Translations under genes and position numbers: made by a program
Notes under the pieces: generated by a model
What the model saw: only the letters and a program-made list of their open reading frames with translations
Databases searched by the model: none
Told to the model about the DNA's origin: nothing
Source of the DNA: Isoetes taiwanensis
Taxonomy: Eukaryota > Streptophyta > Lycopodiopsida > Isoetales > Isoetaceae
NCBI GenBank assembly: GCA_021234155.1
Contig: JAJEKV010000012.1
Span: forward strand, 3,523,942 to 3,587,941
Direction of reading: 5' to 3'
DNA: 64,000 nt
Shown here: positions 18,371 to 29,754 of the stretch, in pieces
How positions within the stretch are numbered: the first letter of the stretch is position 1
Layout of the letters: each line of letters opens with the position of its first letter

Positions 18371-21300
18371 CCATTTGGATGCAAGATATTTAAATTTTTT
18401 ATTGATAAACAAGTCCCTTATTATTTAGGGACTGTATGAGGCCGATTGTGTATTACATCAGCAAACCTTTGTTAGGTCTATATTCATTGAGATTTTGATA
18501 AAGAGTTATGATGATAAAGAAGCAACAATCAAGAAATAATAATATAGTGGCAAGCAATCATATTATAGTTCAACCAAATTGTGTACATGAAATGAAATTG
18601 CATGGCTGGAACTTCACTAAACTTTGATAGGTGTTACCTAAGTCAAAACTCAATTCTTGAATTCAATGAAGATTTGTCAATTCTCTTAAACTTTAAAGGG
18701 ATGTCATGTTGAAAGCTTCTTGGAAGCTTCACATCAACGGGTGTTTAGGACGAGCCACTATTCATAAGGATTAGATCCTAAGACTTATGTGAAACTAGCA
18801 AATAATGAGGGCCTCTAGATATCTCGGCTTTTGAATTAAGCAAAGCTGCTTTTGTCTCATGTCCTGCAACTTTTGTTGTAGGCTCTGAAATTCTGACAAT
18901 ATAATGTCCTCGCATTCCTTGATGCCATCAGAGCTTATGTCTAACTCTTGCACTTGCAGCTTCTGACAAAACGTCATGTGGGTCTAATAGGAACCTTTGA
19001 AGGTGCTACAATGTCACTTGAGGAATAACTTCTAGAAAAAAAAGCTCCTTGGCCCATTGAAAGGCCTTCAACCAGCTTGCCTTCTCCTCTTTGCTCACCT
19101 TGTTTCCTTTGCTCTCAACCTGGCGATAGAGTGTTTAAGTTCCGTATTGACATAGAACTTCTTGAAGGGATGATATCTGCACCAAATTCAAACAGTATTA
19201 TCAAGTATTATCAAATGAAAGACTCAGATCACTATGTCGCTCACACAAGACAAACACTTAAAGTAAGTTTATTAGTTGAATACTTCCTTTGTGTGGCAAA
19301 GGTCGATAAAAGAAGAATTGGTCTTAAGTAGATTTGCAATGGCTATATTTTGTCAAAACCATAAGAAAATTAGAGCCACAAAAATGTCGTTGATGCTTGT
19401 TGGCAATGCCTGGCTAATGAGACTTCCATGCTTGATGTATGCCAGTCGTGATGATTTTGATGTAGGATAGTGGTACGCATGTTATCTTTATGCAGGAGAA
19501 AATAAATGAATCTTGTATATATACTCTTCACATCCCGGTAGACATGTTGTGGGAGAAGTTGTCAGGAAAGCTTTATTGACATAACCCGGAAAACCATTCA
19601 CACAATGGCAACTATTAACCTATATTTTTCGCGATGAGATTCACATATTAGTTCAAAATGATTGCAAGAATAATCTCATTAGGCTTTATCCTCTTATCAA
19701 TCCCGCGATATCAAAGTACTCAATGGCAAGTGTGGCTTTGCATCATTCTAGACATATCCTGTAATCATTGAGCTAAAGGGCCACCAAATGACTATGGCGG
19801 TTAAAAATTCTTCGTGCCTCTAAGGAAAAAAGATGTACTTGAGTGATGGGTCAATGCGACAATAGAATCTAGTCAATCACTAGTAAACGTGTGCACAGCG
19901 TTGGCGAGCTAATGTCTGTCATGTGTCTCTGCTTTCGGCCTTTAACGTCTATCGTGCAACTCTCGACAACCGCGAGGTTGATCTTGTAAAAGGCGGACAT
20001 CATATGCTTTTGTACTTATTTTTGTTATTGAAGCTGTCTGGCAAGATTATCCTTCGATCTATGAACTTTGCATTAAAAGGATGTAGATTTTAGGTAGAAA
20101 ATAATGCCTTATAAGAAATGTGGGGGAGAATTAAATTTATCTCTAGTAAATCATGGACCGGCATCGCCAGCATAAGTAGAGGCATGTGTTATTATGGGCC
20201 TTTATTGTAAGAGTGATGTCATGGATTTAGTAACATATGAATTGCCTTTGAGTGTAAAGCTATGTTTTTATTAAGCGGGATCAAACTTCAAGATTTGAGA
20301 AAATTTTGATAGCAGTGGGTTACACCATTTCCCGTTATCATATGGGCCAAAAAAACCAAAATATTTTACTAAAATCAAACTGTAATTAAGAACAACTTAA
20401 TCAGCATGCCATTGATCAACCACTAGGTCCCCACATCATAAACAATTCCACATTAGTTTTGATTCATGCTATAGATAATATGATGTACTATCTATCTATA
20501 TACCTAATTCTCAAAATACAAACACACTTAGGTTACCCATGATAACTGCTTTTTAGATTGTGTGATTGGCAAAAAAGATATTAATTTCTTAATTTGGATA
20601 TTCCAAATCAGAGTAAACAATGTTTAGAATATCATTCATTTTCATTTCATAGTTAGGATGGGGCAAAAGGTTTAAGTTCGCTGCTTAATGGATTTTGAGT
20701 GGGGATAATGACCTACCTTGTTAGTTGACATCCTTATTCTATTGTAACAAATGAAGAATGTTAAAGAAGCCATCCATTTTATACAACATTGTGTTAAATG
20801 CCTCTTATGAATAGTTGTGATTATTGTTTCATAAGCTATATATAATCAATGTTTTGCAAGGGGCTATAGGACCCATTGCTTAGTGGGACTCTTGGCATGA
20901 TGTATTTTTTCAAGAGGCTATAATTATGTAATATCAATGGTTATATAAGAAATGGAACCTTGCTACAACCATGCAATCTACTACAACATCGTCTCTATTG
21001 AGTTTAGCAATCAGTCATTTCAATCAAGTGTTTTGCATGTCATTAGCTGTAGATGCAACAATTGGGTTGGAATCTACAACTATTCGACTTCAATGGTTGT
21101 CCTCTTTGCTCACCTTGTTTCCTTTGTTCTCGGTTGAAGGTAGAGAGTTTTAGTTGAAGGTAAGAGAGTTGAAGGTAGAGAGTTTCCTTTGCCACTACAT
21201 TAACGCAAAAAAGTATGGAAGTAAAATCATTAAGCATCCAAATGCACCATGTAGAGCAAAAACACGAACTATAACCTTTAAACCATTAATTGCAAAACAA

Positions 21301-21595
21301 GAGCCATACAATCCCTTGAACTACAACGTATAAGAATAGATTCATCAGCCATGAATAAATGCACATGCCTCTCCACAATTCCATCATCACGTTTCTGAGA
21401 CTACCCCATAAATAAACATATAGGAAAAACTTATAAATGCATGCAAGCGCAATAGATCTAAAAATATGCTCTAATCAAACAAACATAGAAAAACCTTGAG
21501 AAGTTGTAAAGAAACAAGGTAGCTATGGAAAGAAAAAAACAAGCACGAGAAGGAAATAAATATGATCGATGAATCAACACGGATAAAAGGTTTTA
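18371..21595. other. AT-rich spacer with scattered short repeats
   Basis: No convincing gene. Short ORFs (19077-19331 and 20952-21153) lack recognisable motifs. Two items stand out. A ~31 bp word starting CCTCTTTGCTCACCTTGTTT occurs at 19086-19116 and 21101-21131. A GTTGAAGGTAGAGAGTT word is repeated three times at 21133-21184. Confidence 0.4.
21133..21184. repeat. Three short tandem copies of GTTGAAGGTAGAGAGTT
   Basis: The word GTTGAAGGTAGAGAGTT, a variant with AAGAGAGTT, and a third copy follow one another within 52 bp. Confidence 0.85.
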
Positions 21596-23580
21596 GTCCA
21601 TCACCCCTTTTTGCAAGGGTTTGGTGCTTTTAGTCCATTCTCTCAGCTTCTTCTAGTCGTGTTTCTTGGAATTCTGTATTCCATAATCTTCATCGAGTTA
21701 TCTCTTAGGTTGTTCCTTCTGGCTGGTACCATTGTTCTATTTGCACTTTTTAGATCCACGTTAATTCTCTCACTTTTATTGCTCTATTGACCCGGATTAT
21801 GTTCTTTTTCTTTGACATTGCCCTATTTTATTACACCATTAATTTACTGTTCTTATCATTCATGTTGGATAGGTCCCATGTAAAGTCTTGCATCGATGAA
21901 CTTAGCCTTAGGTGTTCCCTTGCTCCTTTGCTTCTTTTGCACCTATTGTTCTCCTCTTATTTTAAGCGGGTTGGCAATAAGTCATGTTAGTCTCTTTAGT
22001 CATCGCCTCATGATTCCATCTTTCCTTTTGCTCTCAAAATGTCACACTTTTCCTTTAGTCTTTTATTATTATCATCTTTTTTTCGAGCGACCCATTTGTT
22101 TTGTCTACCCTTCAGCTATTATCCATTTTGTTTTCTTACTTATTTGCTCTGTCATGGCCATTGTTCTCAGGGTTCTATACATTTTATTGATTGCTTGATT
22201 TGTGTATTGCTTCATGATTGCATGTTCTCACATGTTATGTGTATTCATGTTTACTCGATGTCTTTTTGGGTCTATGATAGGGTTGTCCCTATTCACCTGG
22301 GTTTTTCTTTTTTGTCTTTTCGTCTTGATTTTGGTTTTATTTAATTCTTTTTGTGCTTGATCAAGTTTTGGATCTTGTCATTATAATTGCGCCATATATC
22401 ATCTTTGTTGGAATCCTCCCCTTCTTGATGTTCCTCGGATATAGTTGGTTTTGTTCCTGTTTCTCGACTTTCGGATTCTCATTTGACTTGTTATGCATCT
22501 TTGATCTTGTTTTTCCTCTTTCTCACATTCTCTTCTTTAACTCATTATCCCCTTATGGCTTCTTGTCTCGGTTGCACCCCTAGTCCATCTATTTTTCTTG
22601 ATTTCGGCACTCTTCTTGGTTTCTTTTGATCCTTTTTTGTCCTTTTGTCCTCATTTGATTTGGTTTGCTGAGGTCTATTTTATCTTGGAAGCCTTATTTC
22701 CCTAACTTGTTCATTGTGTTGCATTCTTTCTCTGCTTTCCATCCATTCTTCTTTATTTCATTTCACTCCTAATTGTTCCATTTATTTCTCCAATCCCTTT
22801 CCTCTATTTATTGATTCTTGCTTTTCCATTTCTCCATGTTGTTGATTCTCCCTAATTGTCTTCATGCTACATTGTTCTACTTTATTAGGTGCCACAATTT
22901 TCTCCACTTGCTTGCATCTAGTTTCTATTTTTATTATGGGTTTCTTTCTACTTGCTAATTCTAGTTGCTCCCTATATTTTATTTACTCTTTCTCCATTTG
23001 CATCATTGATTTATTTATACTCCACAGCCCATTCCATAAGTTATCGATAGACTCACTTCAGATCCCCGCGTTATGTGTTCCATTCTATTAGCCGGATCAC
23101 TTGATCCATGCCGGTGTCCATCCTTCCTTCCATTTCCGTTCCATATCCACCAGCCACAGCCTTCCACCTCCTTTCACTCATTCTAGTTTCTCTTGCTATA
23201 AGTGCTTCTTACATTTCCATGGGTTGAGAGTCTGTTTCCTTCAGTCTTGTTCCACATTTTTATCTTTTCTATAACTTCTTTTGTGTCCTTTGGCTTCTTG
23301 GTATTCCATTGCTTTATCTTTTTACCTTTCATGGACTGACTTTCTTGTGTCCCTTTGTGCTTCTCTTTTGTACTTCCTTTTTTTGCCCCTTGTTCATCAC
23401 TGGTCTTTTGCTTCTTTCTTTATCTTCCTTAGGATCTATTCTAGTCGTCCACAGATTTTTTGCCCCTTTTAACACCCTATTTTCCCTAGTCATCCTAGTT
23501 CCTTCATTCCTTGTTGAGTTAGATTCCTCTTCTATCTCTTGAATCAGGACCCATCCTAGGAATGATTTAGTGGAAAACAA
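21596..23580. other. 2 kb pyrimidine-rich strand-asymmetric block
   Basis: The plus strand is dominated by T and C for almost 2 kb, with very few purine runs, and the bias begins and ends rather sharply. All the long plus-strand ORFs here encode Leu/Phe/Ser-rich hydrophobic peptides, which is what such composition produces in any frame. No catalytic motif or transmembrane family is recognisable. I annotate it as a compositional feature, not as genes. Confidence 0.6.
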
Positions 23581-26300
23581 TGTGGGAGTAAAACAAAAGG
23601 TGTCCTCAACACCTACATTATTTGGTCTTTTTTATGCAAGAATCTTTGGATCTTGGGACCATGATGGAGATGGGCGATCTATAAATGGGTATGTTCTTAT
23701 GCTACTACTTTGAGACAAGCGGTTGAGCCGTGACATCCGCCGCGAGGGTAAACCCACCCAGATCTCGGGCCTCCACGATTGATGATGTGGTATTGCTATC
23801 TAAGACATCTGAGGTTGCAACAACATTTAGATGCACTTTCATTATTTTGTGATGCAAAAGACATGCAAAGTTAATATGGGTAAGTCCAAAGTGATGATGT
23901 GTTAGGGCAAATAAGGTGATCATTTTAAAAGTTCTATTATCAAAGGTGAACTTGTAGAAATTACCAATAGCTATAAGTACCTTAGGATATTAGTGGATAA
24001 GCTACATTCCCATATTGCCTCAATAGGACTCAGATTCCAGGCAAGTAGCAGGTAGGTTTTGAAACCCCCCCACCATTTAAAAAATCCAAGCCAGGGCTTG
24101 GAAGTTGACTATCAAAATTTTAAAGTTAAATATGAACATAGAGGGCGAGCTGACTTCACCTTGACAAGAAATTTGGAAGTCCGATTGCGTTTCGTAGGGC
24201 GACAGCCTAAGAGTCTAAATTGGAACAAGCGATTAGACAAAAAAAGTAAGCGATGGACTCAAACTGGCATGCATGCAGTAGTGTAGATGTGTGTAAAGTA
24301 GAATGTGGAACTTTAACGAAAAAAGAATGCTTTTATATAACACTAGTCAATCTAGATTTTGTATGGATGTAGTATGGGGATTCACAGTTGGCATTGAATA
24401 CTTGGAAAAAGGTTGAGAAAGTTAAAAGAAATTCTTCGATAGAACTTTGAACAAAATGCAGAACCCTATGATATGATGTTGCTTGAGAATGTAGGATGCC
24501 TGTGGAAGCCGAGGTGCTGGAAGGAGACTCCTTAATTATGTCTATAAGGTGTTGTATGTAGAAGTTTACCATGCTGGCTTTGGAGGAGACATGGGCTAAA
24601 GGGCTGATTCGCTGATACCACTAGGTGGATGAGGATGGGAATCGAATATTTATAATGATTTAGCTTGCATAAAGATGATATCCATACATGGAGTCAAAAT
24701 AGATATTCTTCATAGGACATTAGAGATGGAAGCTGATAAAAAAGAGTTTTTATGGGACCATATTAATTCTACATTGAAAGGCAAAGTATTTGGCGGAGAG
24801 TTTCAAAGCACTAGATATGCCATCGCGGGACGAAAGCCATTATAGACTTGGTGTTGAAGTAGGCGGTGGAATGACATTCCTCATGAGCTTAGATGTGTAA
24901 GGTATGTGGCTTGAGGATACTTGTGAGATGAGAACATATGCTACATTACCATACTGAAGATATTGAAAGTATGATATTGTGTCTTGATGGCCTTTCTTTG
25001 ATTTCAGGGATCGTGTTGGGAGATATGGCTATTGATATTTTTAGAACATAGGGATGATGTTTTAGAACCTTTAAAGTGAATGGAAGCTACTAATGCATCA
25101 TATGCGGAGGATGCGTTAGATAGAACCCTGTTCTTAATGTTGAGATATGGGATTGAACGTCTTATAGACCTAGCTGATCTCCACAAACGTAATAATCAAA
25201 GAAATAGTCTGACCAAAAGATTTATCTCTGGACCTTAGTTTCCAAGGTCCAACTTTAATAATGCGATGCGGTATGCGTTTTACGTAACTTTGTCGTACGT
25301 ACGTAATAATGCATGGAACGTTTTTGGCATAGGCGACCAAGATCTTAGAAGAACATATTACATTTTATTCATCTGGGCATTTTATCATTGGTAAAACACT
25401 AGTCTTGGGCATTATGTCTCGAGTTCAGTATAGTTTTGTCATATGGCATTTATATATCTATCTCTTTATTGGTATGACTTGTATATGATTGTACCGTATG
25501 TATCTGGCTCTTTGTTGGAATATGAAGCATATGTCGTGGTTCGTGAAAACCAAAGACATAGGTCTCTCTCGTTATGTTTGCAAATGCGTTTACAAGTTTT
25601 GTTTTGGATATGCGTCACCGTTTAGAATATGCGTAAAGATTGTGAAGGAGGGACACTTCTAATAATGTACTGAGGGGCTTGTCTAAACTAAAAGCACTAC
25701 CCTATTTGAAGACTATATACACGAATACTTATGGATAAAAGGGGCCACTATTTTACAAAAGAAAGCGTCAGAACGATCAAAATATGAATGGATGCTAAAT
25801 CGAAAAAAGGAAAAAGTGACATAAACGCTTGTAGTTTCGACCCGGAAAAATCAAGGTGAGATTCTGAATACGACTTTTCTGACATCAACAATATGCGAAA
25901 TCCAATTACCTTTTTTAAGATTCCAACTTCGATACATGGGTTTTCTTCATGGCGGGCAGTGGCTTTAGCTACGGAGGATCTAGATCTGATCTTGACCTTG
26001 AGCCATGGCACAGGCGACAAACTAATCCCATTTCTTAAGAATAAGATAGAATGAGAATAGAATAGAATATGATTTTATAAGTCCACAACTATGCATTTGA
26101 AGGTTTATCAGGAATCTCAAAGGGGTAAGAGCATCTAATCAGATAAATAATGGGGAATGAAACCTGGGAAACAAAACATTCGATGGCCTTACCAAATAGG
26201 GGCAATGGCAAATGAAATAAATAGTTTAAAAGTTTGTATAATGGCAAAATAAAAAATAAAAAATAGGGTGCATAGTTAGGTATGTGGTAGCCATGCCCCG
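23581..26300. other. Spacer, weak coding-like scraps only
   Basis: A minus-strand frame at 23923-23705 ends in a plausible-looking tail (SSIVEARDLGGFTLAADVT), preceded by an AG acceptor-like string. It is too short to call. The plus-strand frame 24059-24286 is basic and unrecognised. A run of ACGTAC/TACGTA words occurs at about 25280-25305, like those at the window start. Confidence 0.35.
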
Positions 26301-27124
26301 GTTGATATTCTCAAAACCTTAGGAGAAATGCATTTCATATTTCAAAATCATGGCGCCTCAATCATAGCGAATATAAAGCGAAATGAATGAGAGGGTGCCA
26401 GGCTCCCGACGTATGATAAGGGGAATTAAATAAGGTCAATAGTCCGATATTTATGGTAGCAGGGTGCACCGTTTAAAATATAATAGCCAAAAATAGCAGT
26501 TCAGAAGAGTTTGATATGGATGTAAAAATAACAATTCATGGAAACCTTAGACCCATATATCCATAAAAATAATTAAATGGGTTTGTTATAAAAAAACATA
26601 GATATGAATAAAAGTAAATCACATTAGCTCCACTTGGGTACATTAGTTAAGTAGTCTTCTTCGGGCATTGATTTTGGTAGAGATTCTTGCCCGTGTTTCA
26701 TGTTCACAAGATCTTAGACAAGAAATGATCATACTAGTTGATATTCCTCAAAACCTTGGGAGAAATCTCAGTATTTCATATTTTCAAAATCATAAGCGCC
26801 TCGATCACTTCTTCGTCTCAATGAAATGAGAGGTGCCCTGGGAAGACTCTGGGCACTACAATTTGAATTAAGTAAGATCGATGAATCCGTGGTAGCCGAG
26901 GGAGGTGCCTGGGTTTAGAATATCTCAAATGTGAGTTCCAGGAGGGATTTGATACGGATGTAAAAACAATTCTGAAACCATAGACCCATATATTCCTAAA
27001 ATAATTAGAATGGTTGTTATAAAAAAACATAGATTCTGATTAAAAATAATCCCGCATTAGTTCATGGGTCTGTATGGTTAAAGTAGTGTATTAGGGCGTT
27101 AAGTTATTTTGGTAGGGAGTTCGA
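26301..27124. repeat. Segmental tandem duplication, two ~390 bp copies
   Basis: Copy 1 (26301-26686) and copy 2 (26737-27124) share, in the same order, GTTGATATTC, TCAAAACCTT, GGAGAAAT, TTTCATATTT, CAAAATCAT, GCGCCTC, a GATATGGATGTAAAAA-type word, AGACCCATATAT, GGTTGTTATAAAAAAACATA and TTTTGGTAGAG. Offset is about 436 bp. Substitutions and small indels are numerous, so the duplication is old. The minus-strand frame 27030-26818 falls inside copy 2 and has no intact counterpart in copy 1. Confidence 0.9.
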
Positions 27125-28600
27125 ACTACATTATTTTCATATTCCTAAGGTATTTTTTAGTTTGTTACCATATACACATAATTTGACAAGTCATTTCACG
27201 TTTTATAAAAGATGCCCGATTAGGCTTTTAAGCCGGTATCTTTATAAAATATATTAGCCATTTAGATGGCCTGCCACAGGTGATTGTGTGCACATGCAAT
27301 AAAGTATTGGTCTCGTGATTGTGAACCTTCATACCCATGGTCAATGTACTAAGTGAGCCCAGGACTCTTGTGGCGTGAACCTTATTCGATGGTCAATAAT
27401 GCTAAGTACTATAGGGGATGCCCACGAGAGCACTAAATTGTGGTAGTGGGGAACCCATGACATTTGTGAGCGGAAGCGAGTCGCCGTTTCCTGAGAGATG
27501 CGACGGTGGGCATCCCCAAGATGGAAATGGGGCGATTTTGTGCTTGGGGTCGACTGCGTGCCAATTTTGTGGGGTTGAGCTATGGCGCTCTGTGGCTGCA
27601 ATTTTTGTCGCAATTAGGCACCACCTTTCCTCTGGTTCAAGCTATGGCGATAATAGATGATGGTGTTGAATCCCGAGGCGGTGGGGCTTGATTATAGCGG
27701 ATCATTTTGCCTCTGAAACGCTTACTGTTTGTTGAATCGGATGGCGTCTGTTTCGGCTCCCTCTCAGGGTATCTCGTTAGCTTTTACATGCCTGCATTCT
27801 TGCATGGAGTGCATGACTTTACATACCGTTCTTTGCATGAGTGGAATTCTGGCTTCAGAAAATAAGGAGCTGGCCAGGTAGCCCCCTTTTTCTTTGTGAA
27901 CTTCCGAGAGGCGAGAGCATATTTCATATGGTAGATCTGTATTGTCCAAGTGCCGACATATTTTCTCATTTTACTCTTGTATTTGTTGTTTGGTTATATT
28001 TTAAATTATTTTACTGTTTTGTCCTTCAAAATGGAGAATGGTTGCATCGCAGATGGGATTGAAGCATTATTGTGCTCACGATGTGAGATGTATACGAAGC
28101 TACAAAATTTGTGATGGAATCTGCAAAAATCGCGGAGGAAAAATCTATATGGGTTCTTGTGCTAATTACGTAAGCTAGCAGGGGCTTGGAATTATGAGGC
28201 AGGCTGTAAAGCTGGAAAGCTTGAACATAGAATTTGTGTCTGGGAAAAGCTGTAAAGGATTTTAGTTTCTCACCGAGAAATTGTGGTGCCCTTTCCATTC
28301 CGCATTGTAGGAAGATAGCGTGTGACCTAATAAAGCCTCACGACCGAGAAAATAGAGCCCTGACTCCATGTTAACTTAGTGTAAATCCTCAAGATAAAGG
28401 GTTGTAAACTTTGGAAGTTTCGAACTAATACCAAAGACTAGAACTTCATACATCATTTTGAACTTACTGTGATAGAATAAGTTTATAGTGGCCTTGGGCC
28501 GCCATGAAAAATTCTTTAATATATATTGAGCTTGGAAGCCACTTATATAAGCATATTAAAATATATATGGCATTGGCTTGTTGTGCAACTAACATGACAT
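27125..28600. other. Spacer, nothing recognised
   Basis: Several overlapping short ORFs lie at 27341-27690 in a GC-richer patch, with no motif. The words GGTCAAT and GCTAAGTA/ACTAAGT recur twice at about 27340-27410. No supportable gene. Confidence 0.35.
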
Positions 28601-28617
28601 CACCAGGAGATTTCTAG

Positions 28618-28771
28618 AACATTTGCGAGGAACACAAATCAACAAATACTTGACACGCGTCATTTCGTCTTTTAATTTAATAGAAAATATCTAGAAAATA
28701 TCTGAAACATTTGCGACAACCTGAAGTAACAAACTGGGCAACACGTGGCATTTCGTCTTTTAATATAAAAT
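28618..28771. repeat. Direct repeat, two ~64 bp copies, 90 bp period
   Basis: AACATTTGCGA ... CAAATACTTGACACGCGTC ... ATTTCGTCTTTTAATTTAA at 28618-28682 is repeated as AACATTTGCGA ... CAAACTGGGCAACACGTGGC ... ATTTCGTCTTTTAATATAAA at 28708-28771. Confidence 0.85.
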
Positions 28772-29565
28772 CCTTATTTGTGCCTTTTCGTATGGAAAAT
28801 GTCGCATATGGTTATGATGCAATAATCTGGTCATTCATTTTGATACCAATATTTACCGTTCATTATCCACTTTGTATGAAGAATGCTCTCGCATATGCAA
28901 ACAAAAAATAAATATGGGTGAGGAGCATACACAGGCATAAAGTAAAATATCTTGCTAAGGTAGGCATTGCCTATTTTGCTCCTATGGACAAAGGTATAAT
29001 ACTAAAGGCATAAGAAAGAGCCTAAAAAGAAAACAAAACAGTTTGAAATTGATGTAACAAGCTAAATCATTTGGTTATAGTGAAAAATAGAGTTAGTCTC
29101 CTCAATTTCTCAATTGCAGTCCAAAATATTCAGTTTGGTGCGGCTTATGGACAAAAAAATGGGTAGAATTTCAAAGTTCTCCATCCAGCAGTACGATTTG
29201 AGAAGCTACGGGTTTCTATAAAATCAACAATTACTCATTAAACTTATATACACCAAAATCAGGAATGGAGCACAGTAAACTAGAGCAGTATGAAATAGAG
29301 GCAGTGGGGTTTTAAACTGGGTTATAGTTCTTTTTCGAGTTCAGGTCTAGGAAATGTGTATAAAGCCATGAACTATAAATAAAATATTTATAGTATAAGG
29401 GCCGATAATGCTGACGCAAAGGGCCAGAAATGTAGGGTTCCGGGAAAGACAAAGCGAATGGCGTTTACAGCTCAGAACACAGACCTGAATCCCATGCTTG
29501 TTGGAGGGGCAGGGATCAAAGCAAAGAACTCTGTGTGTTGAGGTAAAGGTTATTGTAGAAAGCGA

Positions 29566-29678
29566 ATGGGTGTAGTAAACACGGTGGCTAACATGGCAGC
29601 CGCAGAGCAGCTGCGGACGCCTATCGGAAGGACCTTTGGCCGCCCTTCTTTAACTTCGACTATCCCTAATTTCCCCAG
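29566..29678 (+). CDS. Candidate first exon with transit-peptide-like N-terminus
   Basis: An ATG in fair context opens 37 codons rich in Ala, Arg, Ser, Thr and Pro and poor in acidic residues (AEQLRTPIGRTFGRPSLTS, IPNFPR). This is the composition of an organelle transit peptide. The segment ends at a consensus donor, CCCCAG|GTTTGT (29678/29679). Downstream sequence turns AT-rich as an intron would. I could not find a second exon in the right phase: the nearest acceptor (29848) leads to a stop after three codons. It may be a real gene start with distant exons, or a gene fragment. Confidence 0.3.
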
Positions 29679-29754
29679 GTTTGTCCCTTTTCTTGCTGGG
29701 TTTTCTTTTAGCGTCGGCTCCCTTTATTTAGGGTTCAATTGGAATTTTGTATGA

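Noticed and set aside
18421-18470. Possible LTR or poly(A) end near a short inverted CCCTTATT/AGGGACT word
   Set aside because: Too short, and no partner or target duplication was found.
22039-22344. Hydrophobic plus-strand ORFs that look like membrane proteins
   Set aside because: The whole 21.6-23.6 kb block is T/C-rich, which yields Phe/Leu/Ser-rich peptides in any frame. No conserved pattern is seen.
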